In this document: positions 34,966 to 46,885 of the stretch, piece after piece
Layout: each line of letters begins with the position of its first letter
Numbering within the stretch: the first letter of the stretch is position 1
DNA from: Chrysoperla carnea
Taxonomy: Eukaryota; Arthropoda; Insecta; Neuroptera; Chrysopidae
Direction of reading: 5' to 3'
Assembly: GCF_905475395.1 (NCBI RefSeq)
Contig: NC_058341.1
Span: forward strand, 37,153,501 to 37,217,500
DNA length: 64,000 nt
Translations under genes and position numbers: made by a program
Notes under the pieces: model-generated
Seen by the model: only the letters and a program-made list of their open reading frames with translations
Databases searched by the model: none
What the model was told of the DNA's origin: nothing

Positions 34966-36961
34966 TAAATAAAACTTGTTTTATTGTGATGGATTTTATA
35001 TTGTTAAAATGTATTAATTTTTTATAAGAAGCATGTAATTTTATTGTTTCCAATTACCTTTCAGCTAGCAGGGTCTTAGTCTATATTTCAATTTTTTTTT
35101 TCGAAATAACAAAATGGATGTAACCAAAATTCAAAATCTAAAACTTTCTAGTATTCCATACAAAGTTATTTGAATTCTACATTTGAATCGACATTTGAAA
35201 GTTCTAAAATTGAACGATTCTGTAAATATGTCATACCGAACTACCTATCTATCAAAGCAATTATAATAATAACAAAAAAGGCAAATGTCTAAACTTGCTA
35301 AGAAAATTGATATGTAAATTATAACTTAGAAAATGCTTAATTGTAATGCCTGGGTTAATTAATATTAGAAAAATTGAAATTTTTATAAGCGTTATTTTAA
35401 CTTTTTCCTAATTTTGTATTTTTGAATATTGAACGTAAATATATGCATAAATATTAAAGTAGGAAAAAATGATCAAATAATAAATTGGAGAAAATTTTAC
35501 TTGTAACAATTATGCTTATTATGAACAAAATTCACTTTTATCAATGTTAGTTGTCAAGAATGTAAGATTGAGAATAGGTATGCTGTAGGTACCTTCAGCA
35601 TACCTTGTACACCGCGATTCAAGCACATCATGGACGCTTCTGTTTTAATTTATTATACTTTTGTTTGAAAAAGATGTGTTTTTTGGGTGTTTTATCATAA
35701 TTACACAAACAAAAAATTAACTCATCAAACGTGGGAACAATATATTTTTTTTTAAATATGCATACTTGAACAATACCGATAATTATAGGTTTCATTATTG
35801 CGAAACACACCTCTTCAATTATATTACATGGTACTTACTAAAAAGAGATAGCATGTAATTTATCAAATATATTTAGTGGGTTTTCAAAAATCAATTTTCT
35901 TTACATATCATGTTTTCTAATTCATTTTTTGTAAATTAATGCAATTTCTTTTATCTACATAATTTTACCTAATTTATATAAAAATTACAATTTATAATTA
36001 TCTATACTTTTTCTTATTTCATTTATAAACACCATATTATGCAAATTTTAAAAATAAGGTTAAGTTCATTCGAAATAAAAATTATAATTAATCGATAACA
36101 GTGAATTGCAATACATTTTTTATAAATAACAATGAATTAAAAATGCATAATATTTTCAATTTTTATTACATAAATTCAAAAATAAAAATATTTACTCAGT
36201 GATAATCTCATATTTCAAAAATTTTATATGTGGCTATACATGGAACATGTGCTGCATTTTCATGACTGTTTTGAATTTATATGATGTAATTTTTTAGTGA
36301 TGTGTAATAAGTTTTTTTTTATTTAAATTTAAATATTGTTAAAAAATTTGTTATTAAAAGTGGTAAAAAGTGCATTTTTTATTTATTTTAATTGTTATCC
36401 AATTTTTGATAAAGATTCGATTAATTAATATAATTGTATAACATATGATCCAAAATTTGTTGAAGGTCTCCTTAAAATTTTGTAATTGTTATTGAACGCG
36501 CAATCAATTAAAAATAAAAAATAATTAATTAAATTGAATAAATGGATAAAGTAGAAAGAAATAGAATAATATTCCTTCAACCGTTTAACAATTGTAACGT
36601 AATCACAACTCAAATAATAATTAGAATCGATGATTTGTGTTGTAAGTTGAGCGCGTGTCATACTTATGAACAAGACGCGCTAGTGGTAACAACAAAGAGT
36701 TTTCAACTTCGAGTTCCAAAATTATTTATATATATTTTTTATTGTTGAGTACTTAAAAATTTATTTTATAAATAATATTTAATTAAAAAATGCTGAATGT
36801 GTTTAAAAAGACAATATGCTAATGTATAATTTTATATTTTTAACAAATAAAAATACATATAGAATTTGTTAAAACTTTTAATTAGTGCTTATATTTTTTT
36901 ATTAAAATTTAAAGTTTATATATATATAAATATATTTTTATAATAAAGTAAAAAGTCCGAC
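34966..36961. other. intergenic region between UFL1 and the transporter
   Basis: No supported gene. The last 600 bp are extremely AT-rich and must include the promoter and 5' UTR of the transporter gene; no clear TATA box or initiator can be singled out. Confidence 0.5.
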
Positions 36962-37205
36962 ATGGCGGGAAATTCATTAGAAAATGGAAAATTACATCAA
37001 CAAAGTGGTAAAATAAATAATGGTTTAAATAACAATATAAGTATATTACCACCCGATGGAGGCACTAGAGCATGGTTAATTATGTTGGGATCGTTTTTTT
37101 GTAATGGAATTTTGTTTGGGGTTGTTAATTCGTATGGCTTAATATTTGTTGAATTAAAATTGAATTTACAAAAGGCTGGCGTTGATGAGTACTCTAGTAA
37201 AGCAG
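36962..37205 (+). CDS. SLC16A10-like: monocarboxylate transporter MCT8/MCT10-like, exon 1
   Basis: First coding exon, residues 1-81 plus one base of codon 82. A 29-residue Asn/Gln-rich cytosolic N-terminus leads into PPDGGTRAWLIMLGSFFCNG (31-50), the family signature DGGxGW...GSF at the start of TM1. TM1 continues through GILFGVVNSYGLIFVEL. The exon ends at donor GTTTGT after AAAGCAG. Joined to 56983, the peptide reads VDEYSSKA-A-LVGSLTIG without a break, as in MCT8/MCT10 proteins, where TM2 begins xxVGSLSMG. The ATG is the first in frame. A long first intron after TM1 coding sequence is also known for the human SLC16A2 gene. Confidence 0.88.
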
Positions 37206-38045
37206 GTTTGTATATTTATTTATGTATTTATTGTTGCATGTATATTATTAAATTTTATTTATTTATTTAAAGTGTTTTGGTATTGTTTATTAATAATTGT
37301 GTGTACTAAAGTACCTCTTTATTTAAGTTAGGTCAATTGAATTTAATGAATTGAGTAGTAAAAAGATAATATTCTCATACTAACCAGACAGATATTTGTT
37401 GTTTCCTATGCTAATTTGTTTTTAAAGGTATTTTATTTATTAACTTGAACAATTTATTTGTTGCGAATTTTGAATTTGAACTCGCAAAGACCACAAAGCA
37501 GAGAAAATAAAAAACAATAAAAGAATGATGTGCGCATTTGATTTCGATGTTCTTTTAAAAAAACATATTGTTGTATTATCCGCGCGTTTATTTTATGTCA
37601 GACTCTCGATATTTCAACAAGTATTATATTCAATAGAAATCGCCTTAAAGGAAATGATTTCAATTTGTCTTTAGTGAAATATCTCGAAAATGGCTATAAT
37701 CAATTGAATTTTTTTGAAGGATTGTTTCATTTTGTTGTTAGTGCAATATCTCGAAAAGGAGATGTTATGAAAAAAGATAATCCCAGAAAATCGCAAATGA
37801 GCAATACCTCATTTCATTTTTTCTCGTGTACTATAGCTAATATCTACATTAGATCACAGTAGTAAAACAAGCATAAAATTATAAAAAAATTTATTTCAAA
37901 AAGTCAAAAACCCCGACTGCGTTAATTGAAAACTGAAAAGAAAAAAACCAGTCCAGTAGTTTATGTAGCGACTTTAACAGTCGAGACCCAATAAAATTAT
38001 AAAACCGTTAAAATTCTAAATCTAGACCAGCTCAAATAGACCAGC

Positions 38046-38360
38046 CTCCGAACTAAGAAGGGGTTGTTATAATTTTGACCGCTACGTATGTGTGTATGTC
38101 TGTCTGTCTGTAGCATCGTAGCGCCGGATGAACCGATTTTGATTTATTTTGTTTCGTTTGAAAGGTAATTTAATGTAGAATGTTCTTAGCTATGTTTCAA
38201 GTTGCGAGTTTAGTATTCCATACCCGGAACAACTAAAAAATAAACGATGATCTACAAAATCGGTTCAGTTTGGAGAAGGCTTTAAGGAAAAAGGTAATTT
38301 AATGGAGATCGTTCTTAGATATGTTTCAAGTGCGACTTTAGGATTCGGTTCCCGAAAAAT
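38046..38360 (+). repeat. second dispersed repeat family (copy 1)
   Basis: Landmarks are CGAACTAAGAAGGGGTTGTT, a (GTCT)n tract, GCATCGTAGCGCCGGATGAA, CCGATTTTGAT and GAAAGGTAATTTAATG followed by AGCTATGTTTCAAG. The last part is partly duplicated at about 38290-38330. It shares this order with 54030-54240. Confidence 0.6.
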
Positions 38361-38579
38361 GTTTTGCAATAATTAAAGAAATTACTTGCATAATTTCTTT
38401 AACTTTTCTGGCAGGGTCATGGTTTACACTTTTTAAATTTTTATATCACATGTGTATGCTAATTAAAGTACTTAGTTGTGATAACAATGAATAAAATTGT
38501 TAATTAAAAAAGTAAATGGTATAACAATTGATTCCTTTTCATTTTGATTATTTCATATTCGAATCATTTTAATATTTTT

Positions 38580-39111
38580 ATACCATGTATATATGTAATA
38601 TATATCAAGGTATACTAAGTTTAGTCCCAAGTTCGTAACGCTTAAAAATATTAATTCTACCAAAAAAATTTGGTATAGGTGTTCATAAAATCACCTAATT
38701 AGTCCATTTTCGGTTGTCCTTCCGTCTGTCAACACGATAACTCAAAAACGAAAAAAATTATCAAGCTGAAATTTTTACAGCGTACTCAGGACGTAAAAAG
38801 TGAGGTCGAGTCCGTAAATGAGCAACATAGGTCAATTGGGTTTTGGTCCATAGGACCCATTTTGTAAATTAGAGATAGAACAAAAGTTTAAATGTAAAAA
38901 ACGTTCCTTATAAAAAAAATTAACAACTTTTTTTTGAAACATTTTTTCGTGAACATCACTGTTTACTCGTGAGAGTGCAAATTATGCGCAAATTGTATAG
39001 TATATATTATATGGGAATATCAGTTATGTGTGTGTAATGTGATAGAGTCATCAACACTGTCTATACATGGTATTTCAACAATTAACTCTGTCAATTGTTT
39101 GTTTTAACTTG
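38580..39111 (+). repeat. dispersed 530-bp repeat (copy 6, full length)
   Basis: A full-length copy: starts ATACCATGTATATATGTAAT, passes GGTATACTAAGTTTAGTCCC, the TCCGTCTGTC tract, GAGGTCGAGTCCGTAAATGA, and ends CACTGTCTATACATGGTATT then TCTGTCAATTGTTTG. It lies inside the transporter intron. Confidence 0.85.
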
Positions 39112-41732
39112 TTCCAAATTGATTTTAGTATTTAGAAAAAAATAGAACTGATTTTTCTGCTTTTAAACAATGATTTATTTTTAAGAGAATTGATTAAAGT
39201 AGTTTAGCCACTTTGAGGTTTTACGGTATAGCTTAAATTTTTGACTGGCATATTATCGGAAGCTTTCGTTTGATATTAGTAGGCCATATAATTAATATCA
39301 ATCACTTAATGACTACCATAGCCATGAAAAAAATTGGATATTGCTATATTAAAGTTTTTTTTTAAAACTCCATGTTATGAATTTTCTTTATTGATTAATT
39401 CATGACCAAAGTGTATGATTGAAGTTTAAAAATATTGAATTTTGGAAAATATTACATTTTATAATAAAAAAATTCAATTATATGTCTAAAAATAAAAAAA
39501 AGATATTTTACAATACGCCCATAAATTTTTTTAATAAAAATTATTATATCTATTAAAAAAGAAATAATATCTACAATCTATACTCGTAATTGTTTGTGAT
39601 TTTTAAATTTTGTTTTTAACTGTTCTCACAATTGAAGAAAACCGCTTTGCAGGCTTTTATCACAGTGTATCCGGATCAGAGATTAATCGTATGATGTTAA
39701 AAATTCTACACAATTCCAATTAGCATTCTATTTCTTTGAACCTCAAACTAGTACATTCTTTCTCGAATTGGCCAGTTTCAAATTTTTAGTTACCTTTGTA
39801 AGACTAGCAGGCTTTTTGAAGTATGAAAAAGGTATAATTTGGAATAAATCTGTTCTGGAATCAGAATGATTAGTTTGAAATTCAGAAAAAGATATGTGAA
39901 CTAAACTATCTCTGAAAAAGTCTGAAAATATTAAATAAATTATTAATCAATTATTTAATGACAGAAAATGGTAATAGATTGACACTCTTTCGGAAAAAAT
40001 ATTCTGGGTTACTACTACTTTGTTACTATTTTTTTGAAAATTTTTTCGTAACTCAGAATATTTCATCATAATTAGGGGTTAGGTATTAGGATTAGGTAGG
40101 TTGTTGTTTTTTTTGGACATGCATATCGTCACCCACCACGTATAAAGCACTGAGGAGTGTATTTTTTTCAATTAGCACCCTCTTTTCTGCCCTTATATCA
40201 CCTACACATTGTAATATTACCCCCATACACGTGCTGTAATAACTTTACTTAATAAATATGATTAAAAAGAAAATATAGTGAATTGTATTTATAAAAAAAG
40301 TAAAGGTAGCAGAGCTCCATGTCTAAGGATATATTTTCCCACCACTGGATGTGTTCTATTATTAGATGCTTTTTTTTGTAATTTATAAACAAACTATTCG
40401 AGATATGTATAACTAAATGTTAGCATGGCAATCTCTTTTCATTTGTTCAAATTTTTAGAACCATTCAATACTTCTCAAAAGAGGTCGTTTTACCGATCTT
40501 GTAAGAATAGTTAGGTAAAATGATCTCCTTGCGGTTTTTACCAAACAGTTCATATAAAATATTAATTGTTCTTTTATATTGCATCGACGAACGATTAGTA
40601 TAAACACATAAAATTACTGATAAAATCATCTGAATCAACACATTCAAGACCCACTATATGAGGGGGTGGGTCATTTTACCTATTATAATTTTACACACAA
40701 AATAGGGATCATTTTAACCAAAATAAAGGGGATCATTTTACCCGTAATGATATATTCGAATAAAATCATAAAAATTGACTTTAAAATTCATTATACGCCT
40801 ATCAAAATGTATTATATAATTATTAAAAGTCAGTAGGAATCAAGAGTAAAACAACAAGTCGGTCAAAACTAACACAAAAAAGAAATTTTACGTTGCAATT
40901 TGTTTTACTATAGATCAAAAGCAGTAAAATTAATGGTTTTACTACGATTAGCCGATGAGTCGGACCGAAAGGCACTTCCTTAACATTTTAACATAAAAAG
41001 GGGGGAGGAGAGCCTGAAAAATAAAATTTCCAAAAGGCACTTTCTTGACACTAACCTCAACCGATTTTCAACCCTCTAACTCGGTTAGGAGTGGCTGTAG
41101 ACATGAAAAAAACTTTAAAACTATACAAAAGTGATACAAAACGGATTAATAATTCATCCCTATCTATTCTTGTTGACCTTCGATACGTCTATATTTTCGG
41201 GGGAAATATGACTAAAAAAAGTGTAATCTAATCCAGGTATTTTTCATTGCTGCGATGAACTAGTAAAATAGTATTATTTCTAATAAAATTATGTTAGAAG
41301 TTAAAATTATGAAAGATTATAGGCGGAAGTATTATATATCATAATATTTGTATTAACACAATAGTTGAAACTCGTTAAAAAGTCAACGATGCAATAAAAT
41401 TGTATAAAAGTATTGAATAAAATTAATTCTCTGTAAAGATTTGTATAATTTCTGATAAGCATTTTTGAGTAATTATAATTGTATAGTTTTTAATTTTCCA
41501 TTCTCTTATACATTTAAAAATTGCTTCGAATTGCTGAAGATATTTCTAAAAATAGTCATCTAATCATCAATTGAGCTGGATGTTTATGGGTTTTAGTTAT
41601 ACTTAACTATCCGAAAACACTAAATTCTAGTTTATTTTGCAATTGAACATGTTCCCGAGAATAATTAACTAACTTGCAATTGAACATGTTCCTTGCAAGT
41701 TCCCGAGATACATATCGAAATTGAATCGGGAT

Positions 41733-42052
41733 ATCACTCTTCGTATAAGATTTTTGGATGATATCTCAAAAAATACCTAAAAAGAGCCGATTTGGGCACT
41801 TTTTAGGCTAAGACTACTGTAGAAAATGAGTTTTAGTCAATTTGAAAACTTAAAAAATTTTCCCGATTTATTGCAATTTTCTTAAGGAAAGTCCCTTTGA
41901 AAAAATCGAAAAAAAATTGTATCTTCAAGATTGATAAAATTTCGTTTTTTGGGTAAATATTCTAAAAAAACACGAAAATCGGAGTAAAATAACGATTGTT
42001 GAAATTTTTTTTTTGAGATATTTCCTAAAATCCTATACGAAAAACTTCTATC
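41733..42052. repeat. inverted-repeat element in the transporter intron
   Basis: TTCGTATAAGATTTTTGGAT and ATATCTCAAAAAA on the left (about 41742-41775) are mirrored as TTTTTTGAGATAT and ATCCTATACGAA on the right (about 42009-42045). The arms are about 35 bp with a few mismatches and indels; the interior has no coding potential. Confidence 0.45.
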
Positions 42053-42761
42053 TCTCAATCTTAAAAAAATTCATCTAATCGTAAAGGGAGCTGCGCTCAA
42101 AGCAAATTAGACATTTGGTTATTTAAATCCTGAGACGAGCAGTGTCTCAATATAAATTTGTTTAAAAGGTTTTAATCGAAGCCCGTACTGTCAGTAGATG
42201 ACAATTTATGCTAGGAAATCCTTCAACAAGGCATATAAATTTTGCACATGTTGAGAATTTATCTTCATTTAAAAAGTTTTTAAATATTGGCAATTTTTTT
42301 ACACAAATATGTTAAAAGTTATCTAAAATTGATCACAATAAACAATGAACATATCACATTGGACAGCTATAGTAATTACATAATATACCTGTGATGAATA
42401 GTATAACCACATATAAATATGATGACAACCGTTAAACATTGAACTCTCTAAGGTGAAGTTAATGACCGTCAACAATCTACTGCTTAAATGAATGATTGAA
42501 TCCTTATATTGTCAGCTACCTACACATTTTCCAGGATTCCGTAGCTAACTTACATTTTTAGTTAAAGAAGAGAAGAGAGCACCTTGTTTAAACATTATTA
42601 ATGTGACATTCTATGAATGAAGTTGAATCATTAAAGAATTTAAAAACAACTAAAGACGTAAGTTGAACTATAGATCTAAAATTTTAAGGCCAATATGCAA
42701 ATGCTTACTTCGAAATCTCATAGATCTCCGATTGTTATCCAATCCAAATAAAAAAAAACTA

Positions 42762-42939
42762 GTTCAATGACTTTTAGAAACCATTGTTGTCGAAATATAG
42801 ATAGGGTATAGACCTTCTTAATTGTATTATGATCCATACTTGTCACAAACAGACCTAATACAACTCAGATAAATTTAGGTCCAATGACTCTTAGAACCCA
42901 TTGTAATTGAAGTGGAGATAGGGCATAGACCTTCTCGGG
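42762..42939 (+). repeat. two-unit direct repeat
   Basis: A 60-bp stretch with CAATGACTTTTAGAAACCAT and GATAGGGTATAGACCTTCT recurs about 117 bp downstream with roughly 80 percent similarity by eye. The preceding sequence is also similar, suggesting an old tandem duplication of a unit near 117 bp. Confidence 0.5.
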
Positions 42940-43818
42940 AAATATCGATGATTTTTTTGGCATTTCTTAGCAAAATATTTAAATACCGTAAAAGAGACGA
43001 CAAAAAGTGATATTAAAATTAAAATCGGTCAAGAAATACTTATGATATAAGTATTTGAAACTCCTTATTAGAGAATTTGACGTCACAAGAAATCCTTGCT
43101 AAATTATGTTTTGCTAGAAAGAGATACATACAAATCTTTGATGGTTTTTATCTTGGTTGTTTTTATAGTTATTCGAAAAATAATTTTTCTCTGCTGTTTC
43201 GTTACATGAATGAGCTTTTACTAAAGTAAAGAAAACATCGATATTCCCTATTGTTTTATGGTTCAAAGCTCTGAACAGACAGTAATATGGTCGTATAAGT
43301 AATAAAAAGTTATTGTTTCATTTACTTTTTGTTTGATACTTTAATCGAAACAAGGCATTGGTGGTATTGATTGGATTTGACTCGCAAAAACTGGTCGATT
43401 TACCCTCTCCATACTTTAGAGGATACAATTATATGTTTTTTCTTATAGATTTTTTATTAAATGTATAATATTGCCGAAAAGTATATAAAGTTTTCAAGAT
43501 ATTGAATCTTAAAGTTCAAGAAAACGAAGTTGATTTTTTTGTCATTCACATAATGGTTAAAGGAAGCAATACAATTAAATTGGCTTTAATATTCCTTTAT
43601 TAACTTAAAGGAGGAAATCTTTTGAAAATAGCAAAAATACCATGGCTACAAAATTGCCTAAATGTATAAATATAATTATGTCATGTGTTTTTGAACAGCT
43701 TTTAACGCCAAATTAAGATCATTGGTATAAGCATTAAATGGTTAGATAAGTAATAATAAATGTATAATTAATATTAAAATAAAATTTTATAAAATAACAA
43801 TAATTATTGTTAAAAAAA

Positions 43819-45246
43819 ATGGCTTTAATAAAACAATTACCTCAATCAATAATTTTCGACATCAGTCCGAATTTGAAACGAATAATAAAAATCAATAGAA
43901 ACTTTTATACCTACGCTCCAGAACCAAGTCAAAAATTGGATCGCAGACCAAAACAAGTACAAGACCCAGCGGATGCATTTTGTGAAATGAAATCGTGTAA
44001 TGTAGTATTTGCTCAGGGTGCAGCTGCAACGCCAACTTGTTTATTAGATAGTATGGCTAAAGTGGGTGAAGCTCAAAAGTTAAGAGATATCATGGTAGTT
44101 CATATGCATACTGAAGGAGATCTCAAATATCTTCATAAAGAATACAAAGATATTTTCAGAAATGCTTCAGTTTTTATGGGTGCCAATGTTCGAAAACCTG
44201 CGGAAGAAGGACTAGCTGATCCTATTCCTATATTTTTACATGAAATTCCAAAGTTGTTTAGCCGTGGTATCATAAAGCCCGATCTAACGTTGATACATGT
44301 ATCACCACCGGATAATCATGGTTATTGTAGCTTGGGTACCAGCGTTGATTGTGTACGCACGGGATTAATCTATTCGAAGATAATAATTGCTCAAATCAAT
44401 AGACAAATGCCTCGAACTTTTGGTGATGGTTTAATACATATAAGTCATTTTGACTATTGTACAGAAATTGATACACCGTTGCCAGAATCTGGTGGACAAA
44501 CTCCATCGGAAGCTGAAATTAAAATCGGAAAATTTATCGCTGAAAATCTAGTGGATAATGGAGCAACATTACAAATGGGAATAGGAAGCATACCCGATGC
44601 AGTGTTAAATGAACTAAAAAATCATAAAAATTTGGGTATACATTCGGAAATGTTCGCAGATGGTGTTGTAGATTTAGTAGAAAAAGGTTGTGTTACAAAT
44701 CATATGAAAACACTTTTTAGAGGACGAATTGTTGGATCCTTTCTGAACGGAACAAAAAAATTATTTGATTTTGTTAATAATAATCCATTAGTTGAAATGT
44801 TACGAATCGAATACGTAAATAGTACACAAATTATATCAAAATTACCAAAAATGACCGCAATTAATTCAGCAATAGAAGTTGATTTAACTGGTCAAGTAAA
44901 TGCCGATTCAATAGGTACTAAAATGTATTCTGGATTTGGTGGCCAGGTCGATTTTATACGAGGTGCAGCTGAAGGTTTCGATGGTTTAGGCAAACCGATC
45001 ATTGCATTACAAAGTGTGACAAAAAAGAAGCAAAGTAAAATTGTTCCCATTCTTAAACCAGGTGCAGGGGTTGTCACAACTCGAGCTCACGTACATTACG
45101 TCATCACGGAGAATGGTATTGCCTCTTTGTTTGGCAAGACACTTCGTCAACGTGCTTATGAGCTTATACAAATTGCACATCCTGATCATCGTGAAAGTTT
45201 AGAAAAAGCTGCATTTGAACGTCTTAAATGTATGCCTTGCAAGTGA
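43819..45246 (+). CDS. 4-hydroxybutyrate CoA-transferase-like (acetyl-CoA hydrolase/transferase family)
   Basis: This 475-residue single-exon gene encodes a class I CoA-transferase of the acetyl-CoA hydrolase/transferase family, which moves CoA between a short-chain acyl-CoA and a free acid through a glutamyl-CoA thioester. NVVFAQGAAATPTCLL (about 61-76) is the N-terminal signature and HVSPPDNHGYCSLGTSVD follows. GIHSEMFADGVVDLVEKG carries the likely catalytic Glu277, and GFGGQVDFIRGAAEG (about 372-386) is the conserved oxyanion/CoA loop. The first 35 residues are basic and free of acidic clusters apart from one Asp, ending RNFYTYAPEP, consistent with a mitochondrial presequence. The ATG at 43819 follows eight A residues; an in-frame TTG at 43807 is not needed. 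It sits on the same strand inside the transporter intron. Lack of introns may reflect retroposition or compactness. The exact substrate is inferred. Confidence 0.93.
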   Translation: MALIKQLPQSIIFDISPNLKRIIKINRNFYTYAPEPSQKLDRRPKQVQDPADAFCEMKSCNVVFAQGAAATPTCLLDSMAKVGEAQKLRDIMVVHMHTEGDLKYLHKEYKDIFRNASVFMGANVRKPAEEGLADPIPIFLHEIPKLFSRGIIKPDLTLIHVSPPDNHGYCSLGTSVDCVRTGLIYSKIIIAQINRQMPRTFGDGLIHISHFDYCTEIDTPLPESGGQTPSEAEIKIGKFIAENLVDNGATLQMGIGSIPDAVLNELKNHKNLGIHSEMFADGVVDLVEKGCVTNHMKTLFRGRIVGSFLNGTKKLFDFVNNNPLVEMLRIEYVNSTQIISKLPKMTAINSAIEVDLTGQVNADSIGTKMYSGFGGQVDFIRGAAEGFDGLGKPIIALQSVTKKKQSKIVPILKPGAGVVTTRAHVHYVITENGIASLFGKTLRQRAYELIQIAHPDHRESLEKAAFERLKCMPCK

Positions 45247-45294
45247 TAAAATTTTCTATTGTTGTCCATATTAATATTATATTGTTCAAATTCT

Positions 45295-45300
45295 AATAAA
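45295..45300 (+). terminator. polyadenylation signal of the CoA-transferase gene
   Basis: AATAAA 49 bases after the stop codon, on the same strand. It gives the nested gene its own 3' end inside the host intron. Confidence 0.6.
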
Positions 45301-46392
45301 ATTAGTTGATTCGTTAATTCGTAAAAACGAATAAATTATTAGCTTTCTATTTATTTAGCTGTTTTAGATACGATACGCAAAATGGGGTAGAATTTTTATC
45401 CTAGAATGCAAGAAGACATAAAAAATCTAGGGATATTTTAAACATTCCCAGTTACCATTTGAATTTTTTTTACAAATTTTTAGGAATTTTTATTTTATCT
45501 GAATATATTTGTAAATAGAAATAAATTTTGTTCTCGCTTAGCGCACATTGAAACCTCATAAGAATATTTCACAAAAACACAATTTGGTTTTAGAGTAAAT
45601 TCGATTGAATTTTTCCAAAATTATGTCTAGAACTTTGTATTTAAATTAAATTTTCCTATGACGCATTTATTTTAAATAACTGATATTAGATAATTGACCT
45701 ATTAGGTCCTACTAATATTTAAATATAAATTATTAAAATTCTAGAATTAATGAGCGCGATAATATCTTTCACAAAATGCATATAGGCTAATTCTTATCTC
45801 AGGTTCTTCATAAAAAACCTTGAAATGGTGTATGCTAATGTTTTGTTATCAAAGTGTTGATTAATTGCATTTTTGTGTTGAGCTATTGCTTTGTTTTTAT
45901 AATGTATTGCAAATGCCATGAAAAAAAATGATTTGCTAGTTAAAAATTATTGATCCCAAAATTAGTTTTTAAGCAATCTTTTGACACCAATTTTTATTGA
46001 CAATGAGATAAAAAAACACTCCAAAAAATGTATATTATAAAATGACTTAAGTGAGTCAAAAAACTACGAAAATTTCAATTATGAAGAAGAGGGTAGTTTT
46101 AATAGACAATTTTTCACTTCACCCTTTAAAGTTATTTCGCCAATTTGGATATAACGAGATGGTAAAAGCAAAGGAAGAATATCCTTCCCTAGAAACATTC
46201 GTATACTTAGTTAACGCCTCTTTAAGCCTGACTTAAGAAATGACGACGAAATACATTGATTGTAAAAAAGTACGATTTGAAGACTGATTGGTATTCGTAT
46301 CAGCAAGAAATTATTTTCATTTTTGAAAGAACATTTTTTAGTGTGCATTAGCGAGAGGCGTATGTTACAGACTATCATATATTACAAGAAAC

Positions 46393-46885
46393 GGTATAAG
46401 AGGTCGACCTTCGCCCATCTGATAATCATATGAGACACATTTTTATGAAATTTTATTGAATTTTAAGCCCTCATACTATAGTTTATCTGTCGCAAAGGGT
46501 ACATGGATATTTTTAATCAAATTAATTTTAACCAATTTTTTCCATGAACTTTTTTTAGGCAAGCTTATAATATTATTTTCGTAATTAAATTATATATTTT
46601 TTGATACCCATTTCGATTGGTTGAGAGATCAGTGTAGACCTGTTCATACCATATGAACAGGTATGTCAATAAAATTACACTACACCGATCTGTTAACAAA
46701 TCGAAATTGGTATCAGAAGAAAGATAATTTAATTACGAAAAAATTGATTAAAATTAATTGTATTAAAAATAGCCAACACTTTTCGATAATAAAACTATGA
46801 TAATGGTGTTTAAAAATCAATAAAATTCCATAAAAGGTATGTCTCATTTGGTTATCAGATGGGTGTAGATCGACCTTATACAGAT
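46393..46885. mobile_element. 500-bp imperfect palindrome (fold-back/MITE-like)
   Basis: Sequence from GGTATAAGAGGTCGACC through CCCATCTGATAATCATATGA, TGAAATTTTATTGAATTTTA and TTTCGATTGGTTGAGAGATC on the left is repeated inverted on the right. The centre, near 46638-46662, reads ACCTGTTCATACC-ATATGAACAGGT. The left arm has about 40 extra bases near 46545-46580. Arms look about 75-80 percent alike by eye. No coding capacity; the family is unknown. Confidence 0.65.

Noticed and set aside
43807-43818. TTG start four codons upstream of the CoA-transferase ATG
   Set aside because: A eukaryotic gene with an in-frame ATG at 43819 does not need a TTG start.
43819-45246. Recent bacterial gene transfer for the CoA-transferase
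   Set aside because: The enzyme family is widespread in bacteria, but animals also carry a mitochondrial member. The presequence-like N-terminus and host-like base composition favour a resident insect gene.
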